Made by a program: the position numbers and the translations under genes. The notes under the pieces are model-generated. The model had not been told where the DNA came from. It was given only the letters and a program-made list of their open reading frames with translations, and did no database searches. A stretch of DNA of 64,000 nucleotides from JAHFTY01 sp964584785 (GTDB lineage Bacteria; Acidobacteriota; Terriglobia; 20CM-2-55-15), in assembly GCA_964584785.1 (NCBI GenBank), contig CAZPBY010000002.1, positions 1-64,000 on the forward strand, in the 5' to 3' direction. Below are positions 7,795 through 16,588 of this stretch, piece after piece. How positions within the stretch are numbered: the first letter of the stretch is position 1; each line of letters starts with the position of its first letter.

Positions 7795-7925
7795 CTCATC
7801 GGACGACTACGTTTGATGTTGGAGATGGGAGTCCCGACATTTGAGATACTTCGAACGCAGCTTCTGAATATGTCAACTGTCGGGATGTCCCATCTTCAAC
7901 GTCAAATGCAGATGTCCAAAATTCA
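7795..7925. repeat. Palindromic repeat family A, copy 2 (MITE-like)
   Basis: This is the second copy of the element at 1604-1741. The arms at about 7811-7848 and 7870-7907 carry the GTTGGAGATGGGA and CGGGATGTCCCATC signatures, and the loop TTCGAACGCAGCTTCTGAAT is identical to that of copy 1. Its left arm has diverged slightly (GGGAGTCCC instead of GGGACATCCC). Flanking words such as GTCCAAA are also shared. It lies between the convergent lipoprotein and M23 genes. Confidence 0.8.
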
Positions 7926-7963
7926 TTCCTACTCATCCCCGTTGTCACGCTGAAGTTCGCTGG

Positions 7964-8869
7964 TTACGCATCCACGCAGTCGTTCCTGACAAGGAACCGG
8001 CCGTTAAAGCGTACCGGTAATCCCCATCCTTCTCTTTCCGCATGAACGTGCAGGTGCGGCTCACCCGTATTCCCGGAGTTTCCGACGCGACCCAGGAGTT
8101 GACCGGGTCGAACGCGTTGACCGGGATTCACGGTCAGACTGCCCTTCATCAGATGCGCCAAAACGATCGTCGCTCCGTCGGTTTCAATTGCGACGTGGTT
8201 CCCAACGCCATTTTTAACGTCGCGCTCGCCGGGCACATTATCCGGAAGTTCCTCAACGGCCGCCGAGATCACACCTTCACATGGACTCACCACTTCCGCC
8301 CCGAACGCGCCGTACTTCTTGAGTGCGATGGGGTAAAGCCCATCCGCGCGCATGCCCATGCTGCCGAGCTTCACAATGTCGACCGCGTATCGTTGCGCCC
8401 GGTTCCCCGAGTGGCGATTGACCGCCCTCGTACTACCGCCCTGTCCGATCATGAATGTCCCGCCTCGCAGTGGGAAAACCAAATGCAACGCGTTGCGCCG
8501 GGTCCGGCGTCCCAGAATCGCGAGCAGCGCCATGCACATGAAATACACTGCAAGAGCAAAGGCGAGGAGTCGCAATTCGGCCGCAGCCGGCGCTTCCGTG
8601 ATGAGGACGTAGCGCGGTCGAGTGGCAAAAGCGCTCGCCACCATCACGACAGGCAGCGCACGCTGGAGGTAAACACCAAACCAAGTCCACGCTCCTGCAA
8701 GCGAGATGTAAGCGACGTACGCCGCGGTAGCGAAAAGGAACATGAACCACGTCGAGGAATCCTGATTGGCGGCAGTAGCCAGGAGCGCGATCAACCAGAT
8801 CGGCATCAAGACGTGCGTGATCACAATTCCCAGCAGCCGTACCCGGCGGGCGGCGTGACTTCTCAGCAT
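7964..8869 (-). CDS. M23-family (LytM-like) membrane-anchored metallopeptidase
   Basis: The 301-residue protein has four N-terminal membrane helices within residues 1-125 and a C-terminal LytM domain at about 165-295. The domain has the M23 features HLMKGSLTVNPGQRVRPGQ, GRVGNSGNTGEPHLHVHAE and the HLHVHAE metal-binding HxH. In the first ligand motif, where classical members have HxxxD, this protein reads QRYAVD, with Gln in place of His. Such QRY variants occur in a subfamily, but the zinc site may differ. Peptidoglycan hydrolysis is the family role; activity is uncertain because of the substitution. The gene is divergent from the creatininase homologue. Confidence 0.82.
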   Translation of the reverse strand: MLRSHAARRVRLLGIVITHVLMPIWLIALLATAANQDSSTWFMFLFATAAYVAYISLAGAWTWFGVYLQRALPVVMVASAFATRPRYVLITEAPAAAELRLLAFALAVYFMCMALLAILGRRTRRNALHLVFPLRGGTFMIGQGGSTRAVNRHSGNRAQRYAVDIVKLGSMGMRADGLYPIALKKYGAFGAEVVSPCEGVISAAVEELPDNVPGERDVKNGVGNHVAIETDGATIVLAHLMKGSLTVNPGQRVRPGQLLGRVGNSGNTGEPHLHVHAEREGWGLPVRFNGRFLVRNDCVDA

Positions 8870-8939
8870 GCGAACACTATCTTAAATATTTTGGCTGAAA
8901 TAGAATACCCGCCGCACGACGGACTACTGGAGGAATCTT

Positions 8940-9905
8940 ATGAAGAAAGTGACCTGGTTCATTTTGGCCGCGGCTATCGTTTCGATGATTGCATCGATTC
9001 TCGCTGGCGCTCAGACGCCCGCTGCCACGGCCCAGGGAACGCAGCAGGCAGGCGCGAGAGGTCAGCGCGGAAATGTGGCATCGGTCAACTCGACGCCCCG
9101 ATTCGACGTCTCCACGATGGCTCTTCCAATTGCGATGCATGACACCGTGTGGATGGAAGACCTCACGATGCTCGAAATCCGCGATCTGCTCATGCAAGGC
9201 AAGACCACGGCTTTGATCCTGACAGGAGGCGTCGAGGAAAACGGTCCATACCTGACCACCGGCAAGCACAACAACGTGCTCCGCGTTACAGGCGACGCCA
9301 TTGCGCGAAAGCTGGGCAATGCACTCTGCGCTCCGATTGTTACGCTCGAACCGGGCAATCCCATCGCACAGCCGGGACGAACGACTTCCGCGGGATCCAC
9401 ATTTCTTTCCGAAGCAACCTACGAGGCCGTGCTGACCGATATGGCGAACAGCCTCAAGTCGCAAGGGTTCAAATACGTCTTCTTTCTCGGCGACAGCGGC
9501 GGCAACGGACGCGGAATGACCGCTGCCGCGAAAGCATTCAACGATCACTGGAAGGGCGAAGGCGGCGTGCTCGCGGCACATATTCCGGAGTACTACAACT
9601 ACGGTGACGTCGAGAAGTTCGAGCAGGACGTTTTAGGTATCCACGAGAAGGTTGGAACCGAAGCGGGCGGCGAAGGCTACCATGACGACTACTACATTTC
9701 GGCGCTGATCATGCTTCACGACTTGAATGGTGTCCGCATGCCGGAACGCATGCTCGCCCACAAGACGTCGATCAACGGTGTGGATCTTGCGCCGGGCGGA
9801 AGTGTGGAGAAGACGCTCATGAACGCCAGAAAGATGGTGGAGTTCCGCGCCGACGCAGCCGTGAAAGCAATTCACACCGCGATTGCGAAAGGGCTGCCGC
9901 AGTAA
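8940..9905 (+). CDS. Exported creatininase-family protein with altered metal ligands
   Basis: The 321-residue protein has a signal peptide (about 1-24, ending LAGAQ) and a creatininase-fold domain from about 60 to 315. The fingerprint EENGPYLTTGKH at 99-110 aligns with the metal-binding EQHGPHLPLGTD of creatininases. Glu99 is retained, but the His ligand is Asn101 and the Asp ligand is His110. GDSGGNGRGM near 183-192 corresponds to the usual Asn-Gly-His-Gly-Gly-Asn stretch, again with changes. The classical reactions are creatinine or cyclic-amide hydrolysis; this subfamily may use different metals or substrates. A Shine-Dalgarno GGAGGA lies about 6 bases before the ATG. The fold call is good; activity is open. 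Confidence 0.8.
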   Translation: MKKVTWFILAAAIVSMIASILAGAQTPAATAQGTQQAGARGQRGNVASVNSTPRFDVSTMALPIAMHDTVWMEDLTMLEIRDLLMQGKTTALILTGGVEENGPYLTTGKHNNVLRVTGDAIARKLGNALCAPIVTLEPGNPIAQPGRTTSAGSTFLSEATYEAVLTDMANSLKSQGFKYVFFLGDSGGNGRGMTAAAKAFNDHWKGEGGVLAAHIPEYYNYGDVEKFEQDVLGIHEKVGTEAGGEGYHDDYYISALIMLHDLNGVRMPERMLAHKTSINGVDLAPGGSVEKTLMNARKMVEFRADAAVKAIHTAIAKGLPQ

Positions 9906-9930
9906 CTGACAAGTGAACGGTACGGTTCGA

Positions 9931-10021
9931 CACGAAGCCCGTCGCTGCGCTCCGGGTTCTGACAGCTGTAGCGTTAGTGGGCACCGGGTTCGGAACCCCG
10001 AGCGCAGCGACGGGCTTCGTG
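9931..10021. repeat. Palindromic repeat family B, copy 1 (REP-like)
   Basis: The left arm CACGAAGCCCGTCGCTGCGC and the right arm GCGCAGCGACGGGCTTCGTG pair over about 30 bases, with a roughly 30-base loop. Other copies are at 12069-12163 and 25371-25467. The element lies between convergent genes and is slightly diverged in the right arm (GGAACCCCG). Confidence 0.85.
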
Positions 10022-10031
10022 GTCCAATGCT

Positions 10032-10859
10032 TCAGTGGTGATCCCTTCGCCAGGCGTCATACTTCATTCGCAGCAACGTCACCGGGTTCGGACCGAATTC
10101 GCGTTCTGACACCGAAAGCGCCAGCCACGGCGCCGTGCTCTTTCCTTGATCCGTCACACCCAGATCGCGAGCGGCATACGGCGAATCGCCGCCTCTGGCC
10201 ACAACCATGAAAGCCGCGGCCGCCGTCTGTTTGACGCGCGCGTTGTTGCACCTCGAGTCACCGCCGGCCGCCGAACCCGCTTCGAGCGCGCGCATCAAGC
10301 GGTCGGAAAGCGTATTCGTGCCACCGGGATCTTTTGTTGTGAAGCCGTGCATAGCGTCATGCACAACGGCCGGTCCCGCCAGGATATTGCCCTGCACGCT
10401 CACGGCTCTCGCAACATCCTGTTCCGAACCGGCCCAGTGGATCGCATCGCTACCGGTGAATCCTGCGGCGCCGGATTTGCCGGCCTGCAGCGTGACGATG
10501 CCGTACTGGCGATCGTTGACACCACGGTCATAACCTCGATTGGTAACCTGGTCCACCTCCTTTTCCGCGGCCCGCCCGGCTCGAAGCCGTTCGTACACTT
10601 TGTTCCGGTTATCGAGGTCGAAGAACGCCTGAGTCGCCGCCGCACCCTTGCCGGGAACGAGCGCCGCGATCGCATCGATCGGCATCGGCACGCACGACGC
10701 TCCAGCCACACCCACGTCGCCGGTCGACGGATCTCCGGCTACGATGGTCCACGTATTCAGCGGGACGCCGCGGTAGCACGCGCTGGTGAACGACGCGGCA
10801 AGCAGAATCAAAACTGTCCGAACACCGGAGAGAGCTTTCACGATCGCGCTTTGTATCAT
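10032..10859 (-). CDS. DUF1028 (Ntn-hydrolase-like) exported protein
   Basis: The 275-residue protein has an N-terminal hydrophobic signal (about 12-32, ending FTSACYRG, a possible lipobox) followed by a DUF1028 domain that begins NTWTIVAGDPSTGDVGVAGAS. This first strand, with a Thr/Ser placed like an Ntn nucleophile, is characteristic of the family. A GTNTLSDRLMRALEAGSAAGGDSR stretch near the C-terminal half matches the conserved GDSR end. DUF1028 proteins are uncharacterised. The ATG at 10859 is chosen because GAGGTGG lies 5 bases upstream; an ATG at 10877 is less likely. Its start is only 33 bases from the divergent CapA gene. A second DUF1028 protein is encoded at 53937. Confidence 0.8.
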   Translation of the reverse strand: MIQSAIVKALSGVRTVLILLAASFTSACYRGVPLNTWTIVAGDPSTGDVGVAGASCVPMPIDAIAALVPGKGAAATQAFFDLDNRNKVYERLRAGRAAEKEVDQVTNRGYDRGVNDRQYGIVTLQAGKSGAAGFTGSDAIHWAGSEQDVARAVSVQGNILAGPAVVHDAMHGFTTKDPGGTNTLSDRLMRALEAGSAAGGDSRCNNARVKQTAAAAFMVVARGGDSPYAARDLGVTDQGKSTAPWLALSVSEREFGPNPVTLLRMKYDAWRRDHH

Positions 10860-10892
10860 ATGATCCACCTCATTCAATACCGGGAGGGTGTG

Positions 10893-12062
10893 ATGAAAAG
10901 TGTAAGTGGTTTTCGGCGTCTGCTGACGGCCTCCATCGGCATTGGCGGCATCATCGCCACGGCATGGGCGGCGGACGCTGCATGGAAATGGAGCGGCTCA
11001 TTTCCAGGGAAGACCGTCGAGATGCTGATCATCGGAGACGTTCAGGTTCATACGCGCCGGGCCGATCCGGCGACCGCCTTTGTCCATATGCGCGACACGC
11101 TCAACAAAGCGGATCTCGTTTACGCAAATCTCGAAGGCACACTGGTGAAGTCGCAGGGACCCAAAGTCGACATTCCGGACAAACCGGGCTGGACACATCC
11201 GGGACCGGAAGGCGCTTCCGTGGCGCTGAAGCCGAACAATATCCGCGTGGTCGGCGTCGCGAACAATGTGGCGTACGGCCGTGACAGTATCCTTCAAACA
11301 TTGAGGGTTCTCGACGCGGCCGGAATTGTTCACACGGGCGCAGGCAGGAACATCGATGAAGCGCACAAACCCGCGATCGTCGAACGAAAAGGCGTCAAGA
11401 TCGGATTTCTCCAATACACCGCGCGTTGGTATCAGGACAATGAACAGATCGCCACTACGACCGCCGCCGGAATCGCGAAGATCTCCTCGCTGGACGGAGT
11501 CACGATCGATGCCGGTGATGTCGAGCGCGTGAAAAATGATGTCCGCAAACTCCGCTCGCAGGTCGACATCGTCGTCGTGTCTCACCACAATCGCGACGGC
11601 GCGACAGCGGTCCAGTTTGGATCGACGAAGCCGACCAGCGCTTCGAACGACCGCACGAAGTCCGAGGAGTACCAGAAAGCTTTTGCGCACCTCGCTCTGG
11701 ATGCGGGCGCCGACCTTGTTTTCGGTCACGGCACGCATACCGTTCAAGGCGTCGAAATCTACAAAGGGAAACCGATCTTGTATGCGATGGGCCACTCGAA
11801 CTTCGACCAACCGACCTACGAGAACGCCAAAGACGGACTGGTGGCGCGAGTCGTCATTCAAGGCAAGAACATCCTTCGCGTTTCTTTCGTTCCGGTAACA
11901 CGCGACTCCAACAACGACGTGTTGATGCTGGATCCGTCCAGCGCGGATGGCGCCAAACTGATTCAGATGGTGAAGGACCGGTCGACGAACCCGCCACCGC
12001 TGCGCATCGAAGGCCAGGAAGTCGTCATGTTCGAAAAAGCGACGACATCATCGAATCGCTGA
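10893..12062 (+). CDS. CapA-family exported phosphoesterase-like protein
   Basis: The 389-residue protein has a signal peptide ending near AWAADA (about residue 27) and a CapA/PgsA metallophosphatase-like domain. Recognisable blocks are GDVQVHTR, ADLVYANLEGTL, ANNVAYGRDS, VVSHHNRDG and GHGTHTVQGVEIYKGKPI followed by GHSNFDQ. These follow the family order GDV, NLE, N, HxG and GHxxHxxQ. Some family members act in poly-gamma-glutamate synthesis, but no pgsB or pgsC homologue is near, so that role is not supported here. The ATG at 10893 has CGGGAGGG upstream. The frame is open far upstream, but only as the antisense of the DUF1028 gene. Confidence 0.82.
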   Translation: MKSVSGFRRLLTASIGIGGIIATAWAADAAWKWSGSFPGKTVEMLIIGDVQVHTRRADPATAFVHMRDTLNKADLVYANLEGTLVKSQGPKVDIPDKPGWTHPGPEGASVALKPNNIRVVGVANNVAYGRDSILQTLRVLDAAGIVHTGAGRNIDEAHKPAIVERKGVKIGFLQYTARWYQDNEQIATTTAAGIAKISSLDGVTIDAGDVERVKNDVRKLRSQVDIVVVSHHNRDGATAVQFGSTKPTSASNDRTKSEEYQKAFAHLALDAGADLVFGHGTHTVQGVEIYKGKPILYAMGHSNFDQPTYENAKDGLVARVVIQGKNILRVSFVPVTRDSNNDVLMLDPSSADGAKLIQMVKDRSTNPPPLRIEGQEVVMFEKATTSSNR

Positions 12063-12068
12063 TTTCAG

Positions 12069-12163
12069 GTGACGTCACGGAGCCCGTCGCTGCGCTCCGG
12101 GTTCTGTCAGTTTTGACGCAACGAGCGGAACCCGGAGCGCAGCGACGGGCTTCGTGACGTCAC
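12069..12163. repeat. Palindromic repeat family B, copy 2 (REP-like)
   Basis: The outer ends are the perfect palindrome GTGACGTCAC at 12069-12078 and 12154-12163. Inside them lie the family-B arms GAGCCCGTCGCTGCGCTCCG and its complement. The element falls between the CapA gene and the HMG-CoA lyase gene, both on the plus strand, where it could act as a terminator. Confidence 0.85.
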
Positions 12164-12181
12164 TTCCCGATTCTTCTCCCG

Positions 12182-12187
12182 TACAAT
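12182..12187 (+). promoter_or_regulatory. -10-like TACAAT just before the HMG-CoA lyase start
   Basis: TACAAT ends 6 bases before the ATG at 12194, and there is no Shine-Dalgarno. Transcription from this box would begin at or next to the start codon, giving a leaderless mRNA. No good -35 is visible. Confidence 0.35.
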
Positions 12188-12193
12188 ACGTAT

Positions 12194-13105
12194 ATGGGCA
12201 CGCTTCCACAGTCGGTGAGAATCGTCGAGGTTGGGCCGCGCGACGGACTGCAGAATGAAGCCACCATCGTTGCGACGGATAAGAAAGCACAGTTCGTAAA
12301 AATGCTGGCAGCGTCGGGGTTGAGGGACATTGAAGTCGCTTCATTCGTCCATCCCCGGTGGGTGCCTCAGCTTGCCGATGCGGCTTCGTTGATTGCGCTG
12401 CTCGAACCCGTTCCGTCCGTTCGGTACTCCGCGCTGGTTCCAAACATGAAGGGTTTGGAGCGTGCCCTCGAAGCGGGCGTTCGACGCATTGCGGTGTTCA
12501 CCGCCGCGTCCGAAACGTTCAACCGCAAGAACATCAATATGGGTATCCGGGAATCCATCGACGTATTTCGCCCTGTCGTCGATCGGGCGCTTCGAGAAGG
12601 GGTTTCGGTTCGTGGCTATGTCTCGACATGTTTTGTGTGCCCGTACGAAGGCAAGGTCGCGAAAGAAAAAGTGGCGGAAGTGACCGCTGCGTTGTTCGAT
12701 CTGGGTGTGGACGAAGTTTCCATCGGCGACACCATCGGGGCGGCAACACCAAAGGACGTCGAGATCACCGGCCTTCATCTGCTCCAACGCTTCCCGGTAA
12801 CGAAGCTCGCCATGCATTTTCACGACACTTACGGCATGGCAGTCGCCAACGTGTATCAATCGCTGCTAATGGGATTCACGACATTCGACAGTTCCGCCGG
12901 CGGCCTGGGCGGCTGCCCTTATGCGCCGGGCGCGTCGGGAAATCTGGCGACTGAAGATCTCGTCTATCTTGTCGATCGTTTGGGCATCGAAAGCGGAGTC
13001 TCGCTGGCGATGATCCGCCGTGCGTCTCACTTTATCGCAGCCGAACTTGGACGCGGCTTGCCCTCGCGAGTCCTGCAGACATCTGCCGGAGAAAAGACCG
13101 CGTGA
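12194..13105 (+). CDS. mvaB: Hydroxymethylglutaryl-CoA lyase
   Basis: The 303-residue TIM-barrel protein cleaves 3-hydroxy-3-methylglutaryl-CoA to acetyl-CoA and acetoacetate in leucine degradation. It has VGPRDGLQNE at 13-22, where the Arg and Asp of the active site lie, the metal-binding HFHDTYG near 215-221, and the signature loop GGLGGCPYAPGASGN with the catalytic Cys near 248. Length and motif spacing match the bacterial MvaB/LiuE family. The downstream thioesterase overlaps it by a GTGA junction, so the two are co-translated. No other leucine-catabolic genes are adjacent. A -10-like box directly before the ATG suggests a leaderless transcript. Confidence 0.93.
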   Translation: MGTLPQSVRIVEVGPRDGLQNEATIVATDKKAQFVKMLAASGLRDIEVASFVHPRWVPQLADAASLIALLEPVPSVRYSALVPNMKGLERALEAGVRRIAVFTAASETFNRKNINMGIRESIDVFRPVVDRALREGVSVRGYVSTCFVCPYEGKVAKEKVAEVTAALFDLGVDEVSIGDTIGAATPKDVEITGLHLLQRFPVTKLAMHFHDTYGMAVANVYQSLLMGFTTFDSSAGGLGGCPYAPGASGNLATEDLVYLVDRLGIESGVSLAMIRRASHFIAAELGRGLPSRVLQTSAGEKTA

Positions 13106-13530
13106 TCTCGCGCCCAACGTACAGCCGTTTTCCCGTACGGTATGCCGAGACCGATCAGATGGGCGTTGTATATTACGCGAATTACTTCGTGTGGATGGAA
13201 ATCGGCCGCACGGACTTCTGCCGCGACTGCGGATTCAACTATCACGATCTCGAGAAGGAAGAGCAGGTATTCATCGCGGTCGCCGAAGCGAGCTGCCGCT
13301 ACAAAGCCCCTGCTCGTTACGGAGACGAGATCCTTGTCGAAACCGAGATGACGCGCCTCGGACGCCGCATGATCGAGTTCTCATACAGAATCAAAGCCGG
13401 CGAGGCTCACGTTGCCGATGGTAAAACCGTGCATGTTGTGGTTGGAGCGGACAAGAGGCCCCGCTCCATACCCGACAAGTACGTCGATTTACTCCTGGCC
13501 GGAAGGCCGCCCCTAGACGGCTCTCCATAG
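13102..13530 (+). CDS. YbgC-like acyl-CoA thioesterase (4HBT hotdog fold)
   Basis: The 142-residue protein has the hotdog thioesterase signature YAETDQMGVVYYANYFVWME near residues 14-33, with the catalytic Asp at about 17. The later segments ASCRYKAPARYGDEILVETE and MIEFSYRI are typical of 4-hydroxybenzoyl-CoA thioesterase/YbgC proteins. It starts with GTG at 13102 inside the stop region of the HMG-CoA lyase gene (GTGA overlap). The pairing suggests hydrolysis of a short or branched acyl-CoA formed during leucine or fatty-acid breakdown, but the substrate cannot be read from sequence. It converges with the TonB receptor gene, leaving a 6-base gap. Confidence 0.87.
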   Translation: MISRPTYSRFPVRYAETDQMGVVYYANYFVWMEIGRTDFCRDCGFNYHDLEKEEQVFIAVAEASCRYKAPARYGDEILVETEMTRLGRRMIEFSYRIKAGEAHVADGKTVHVVVGADKRPRSIPDKYVDLLLAGRPPLDGSP

Positions 13531-13536
13531 AGATAC

Positions 13537-16488
13537 CTAGAAGTTGTACTTCATCAACGCCTGGAATGCGCGCGCCGGCTGCTGGCTGCGATACGTCAGG
13601 AAATTCGGACTGTATTTCTGGTTCGACCCGCTGGCGAACTGATAAAAGTCGCCTTCGTTGAAGAGATTCAGAATGTTCAATCCGAACTGGAGCTTCTGTT
13701 TTTCGGTGACTTTGAAGTCGCGCGCGATCTTCAACCCGACAGGCCACAGGATAGCGGTCGGAACAAAACCTTCCGTACGCGTCGGGTAGGCAAACCGTAT
13801 CGTGGTGGCGAGTGGATTAGGTGTCGTTGTTCCGTTAGCCAGCGTGATCCGCGCCGGGCCGAATTGAGGATCGGCCGCGGCGATGCGATCGACAATAGGG
13901 CCGGTCCAGAAAGTGCGGCCCGCTGTCACGCTCCCCGATACGACGAGATTCAGCGGCGCGTGCCATGACCAACCACCTGCCATGTTGCCTCTCATCCAGA
14001 TCGAACTGCCGATGCTGCCGCCGCTCAAGCTGTTGTTGTCGTTGTTCCCGCGAGTGTCGTAAAGACTGACGTTCTTCAATTGAAACGCTTCCGGCTGAAT
14101 GAATCGCGCCGGATCCGTCGGATTCCATGTACCGCTGATGTTGTGCCATTGACGCGCAAACGTCGTCAGCAACATGAAGCCGTGACTCATATTTTTGGAC
14201 ACGACGATCTCAATGTCCGTCATGTTCATTCGGCTCCAGCTGTTTTGCGTTTGCTTGAAAACCTGTCCCTGATTCGGATCAAGCCTGCCGAACCCGCCGA
14301 ACGGCTTGTTCGGACCGTCGGGCCAGTAGCCATTCACTTCGACGAGGGCGTTGAGATTCTTCACGCCCTTATGACTCCCGGCAACATCGACGCTGAATTG
14401 ACCGGGGAACTGGCGGCGGAATCCGAGAATGATTTCATCGGTGAAGGGTTGCGACAGCTTCGGATCGATCAATGAAGTCACGAGGGTCTGAGTCGTGGCC
14501 GGCGTAAAGTTCTCCGTCTCGAATACACCATCTGAATTCAAGTCGTAAACAACGCGTTGGTTAACCGAACCGCCTCCCAAAAAGCGCGTGACGTTGTCGC
14601 GACCGGTCATTGGCTGGTGAGTCCGTGTATAGCTTCCACGCACGACATTGTTTCCGTCCCGGTCCAGGAGATATGCAAAACCGAACCGAGGGCCGATCTC
14701 GGTGCTCTTCTGCCGGGTGATATTGAAAATCTTGTCGAAGCGTTTGACCCAATCCACCCGCACTCCGCCGCTCACGGTAAGGCGTGAAACCGGTTTCCAC
14801 GAGTCCTGGATGTAGACCGCCAGATCTCTCTCGCGCGCCGATAATTCGTGAACTTCGGTTGGTGTGATGTAGGTGCGCTGGAACGGAACGAATCCGGACG
14901 AAAGGTTGTTCGGGTCTTTCAGCCGGACGACTTCCGAAACAAAGCCGTTGTTCACGTATCGTGAGCTTTGATCGTAGTTGTTGCGCGGCGCGCCGTAAAA
15001 GCCCCATTTGAACTCGTGTGATCCTCCGCCATTCGACACGTAGAAGGTGAAATCCGCTCGAATGGTCATGAGCGACGCCGGTTGAAACACCAGCGACTGA
15101 AGATTGTTCATGGTCGCCAGCACGCCGGTGCCGACGAGAACACCTCCGGACAGAAAGGCGTTCTGATGCACGGTGATCTGGGGTCCGAAACCTTCGCGGC
15201 CCTTGTAGGTGTCCTCGTTGTGGCCGCTCTTGTTGTTATAGGAGAACAGGAACTGCGTGCTGAAACGTGAAGTCCACACGGAATCGAGTTTCGTACTGAA
15301 CATGTAGCCGCCCGTTCCGTCATAGCTGTACGGATCCGTCTGGTTTTCTCCGTTGTCCTGAAGTCGAAGGCGGTCGTCGGAAACCGATGCGAGGAAGTTG
15401 TGGATGTGACTCAGCTGCATTGTCGTCTTGGCGAACCACTGTGTGGCCTTCGTGTGGTTGTTGAACGAATCGAAATCCGGGCGAAATGCTTTAAGGCGCT
15501 CAACGTTTTCGGCTGTCCGGCTGATGGCGTTGGTCAGCCGATTGAGGCGCCCCGAACCAAAAAACCAAACACGGTCGCGTTTGATCGGGCCGCCGAGGTT
15601 GCCGTCCCATTGGTAGACTTGCTGGATGGTCGGATTTCCGCTGACGCTGCTATTGATGGTTTTGCTCTTGTCGACATTGTTCCCGTTCCACGAGAGCGGT
15701 TGCAGGTTCGCGGAAGCCGAGCCGTGGAATTCATTGCCTCCGCTCGGCGTCACGATATTCACAACGATTCCGGTCCCCATCGGTGCCGCGGCCTCGACAC
15801 CGCCTGTTTTCATTTCAACGTCGCCGATCGTATCCGTGCTCATGTTGATGAAGGTCGGCTGCGCGTCGTAGTACGAGACGGCGTTTGCGCCGTCCACCTG
15901 AATGACGTGAGTCCAGTGGCCGGTTGCGCGGCCGTGATAGACCTGTCGTCCGCTGTTGTCGTCAAACGGTCGTGAGTACATTCCGGGATTCATTTGCAGC
16001 ACGTCGGCCCAGTTTCGCCGGGAGTTCACGGGAAGCTCACGCTGGAAGTCGCCGGTCACGAGAACGCCGCTGCTGGCCGCCGAAGTTTCGACCATCGGCG
16101 ATTCAGCCGTGACCGTGAGCGTCTCATTCAGCGCGCTGACTTGCATCTCAACGTTAACCGTGAAAGTCGCCCCGGCTCGAACCAGAATCCCTGAGCGTTT
16201 GATCTTTGCGAAGCCGGGCAGTTCTGCCGTCAGCGTGTATTCGCCCGGAGGCAGACTCCGCAACCGGTAATAGCCGGTTTCATCGGAAATCGCCGTGCGC
16301 TCGCCAATCATCGCGGGACTCGTGGCGGATACCGTGACACCGGGCAACACCGCTCGCTGCGCGTCTGTCACGTTTCCCACCAAAGTTCCTTCACCTGTCT
16401 GCGCCTGAATCACGACAGGGACCGACAGGACAACAGCCATGACGAGAATGGGCCAAAAGCAAAAACGCAAACCTGGAATCGGATGCAT
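13537..16488 (-). CDS. TonB-dependent receptor with carboxypeptidase-regulatory-like domain (Oar type) 1
   Basis: The 983-residue outer-membrane protein has a signal peptide (about 1-30). Next comes a carboxypeptidase-regulatory-like beta-sandwich at about 34-115, with the motifs GNVTDAQRAVLPGV, ETGYYRLRSLPPGEY and ELPGFAK. A plug domain follows (RRNWADVLQMNPG, VIQVDGANAVS), then a long beta-barrel ending in Phe (LMKYNF), as expected for BamA-dependent insertion. This Oar-like architecture is abundant in Acidobacteriota, and these proteins are presumed to import large polymers or siderophores. No SusD, TonB or sigma/anti-sigma gene is adjacent. The start is well supported by AGAGGAGGAAAG directly upstream. 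Substrate unknown. Confidence 0.9.
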   Translation of the reverse strand: MHPIPGLRFCFWPILVMAVVLSVPVVIQAQTGEGTLVGNVTDAQRAVLPGVTVSATSPAMIGERTAISDETGYYRLRSLPPGEYTLTAELPGFAKIKRSGILVRAGATFTVNVEMQVSALNETLTVTAESPMVETSAASSGVLVTGDFQRELPVNSRRNWADVLQMNPGMYSRPFDDNSGRQVYHGRATGHWTHVIQVDGANAVSYYDAQPTFINMSTDTIGDVEMKTGGVEAAAPMGTGIVVNIVTPSGGNEFHGSASANLQPLSWNGNNVDKSKTINSSVSGNPTIQQVYQWDGNLGGPIKRDRVWFFGSGRLNRLTNAISRTAENVERLKAFRPDFDSFNNHTKATQWFAKTTMQLSHIHNFLASVSDDRLRLQDNGENQTDPYSYDGTGGYMFSTKLDSVWTSRFSTQFLFSYNNKSGHNEDTYKGREGFGPQITVHQNAFLSGGVLVGTGVLATMNNLQSLVFQPASLMTIRADFTFYVSNGGGSHEFKWGFYGAPRNNYDQSSRYVNNGFVSEVVRLKDPNNLSSGFVPFQRTYITPTEVHELSARERDLAVYIQDSWKPVSRLTVSGGVRVDWVKRFDKIFNITRQKSTEIGPRFGFAYLLDRDGNNVVRGSYTRTHQPMTGRDNVTRFLGGGSVNQRVVYDLNSDGVFETENFTPATTQTLVTSLIDPKLSQPFTDEIILGFRRQFPGQFSVDVAGSHKGVKNLNALVEVNGYWPDGPNKPFGGFGRLDPNQGQVFKQTQNSWSRMNMTDIEIVVSKNMSHGFMLLTTFARQWHNISGTWNPTDPARFIQPEAFQLKNVSLYDTRGNNDNNSLSGGSIGSSIWMRGNMAGGWSWHAPLNLVVSGSVTAGRTFWTGPIVDRIAAADPQFGPARITLANGTTTPNPLATTIRFAYPTRTEGFVPTAILWPVGLKIARDFKVTEKQKLQFGLNILNLFNEGDFYQFASGSNQKYSPNFLTYRSQQPARAFQALMKYNF

Positions 16489-16588
16489 CTTTCCTCCTCT
16501 CGAACGCGGTTTAAGTTTTCCTGAGTTTTTCGTAGGTCGTGAAGCCCGTATATCCCCGAACGATGAACTTTGGCTACCTAAAAAGTAA

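Noticed and set aside
10146..10892. Long N-terminal extension of the CapA-like gene
   Set aside because: The extension is antisense to the DUF1028 gene. The ATG at 10893 has a Shine-Dalgarno and begins a signal peptide.
12069..12163. CRISPR-like repeats from the family-B palindromes
   Set aside because: Copies are dispersed kilobases apart and are full hairpins, not regularly spaced repeats.
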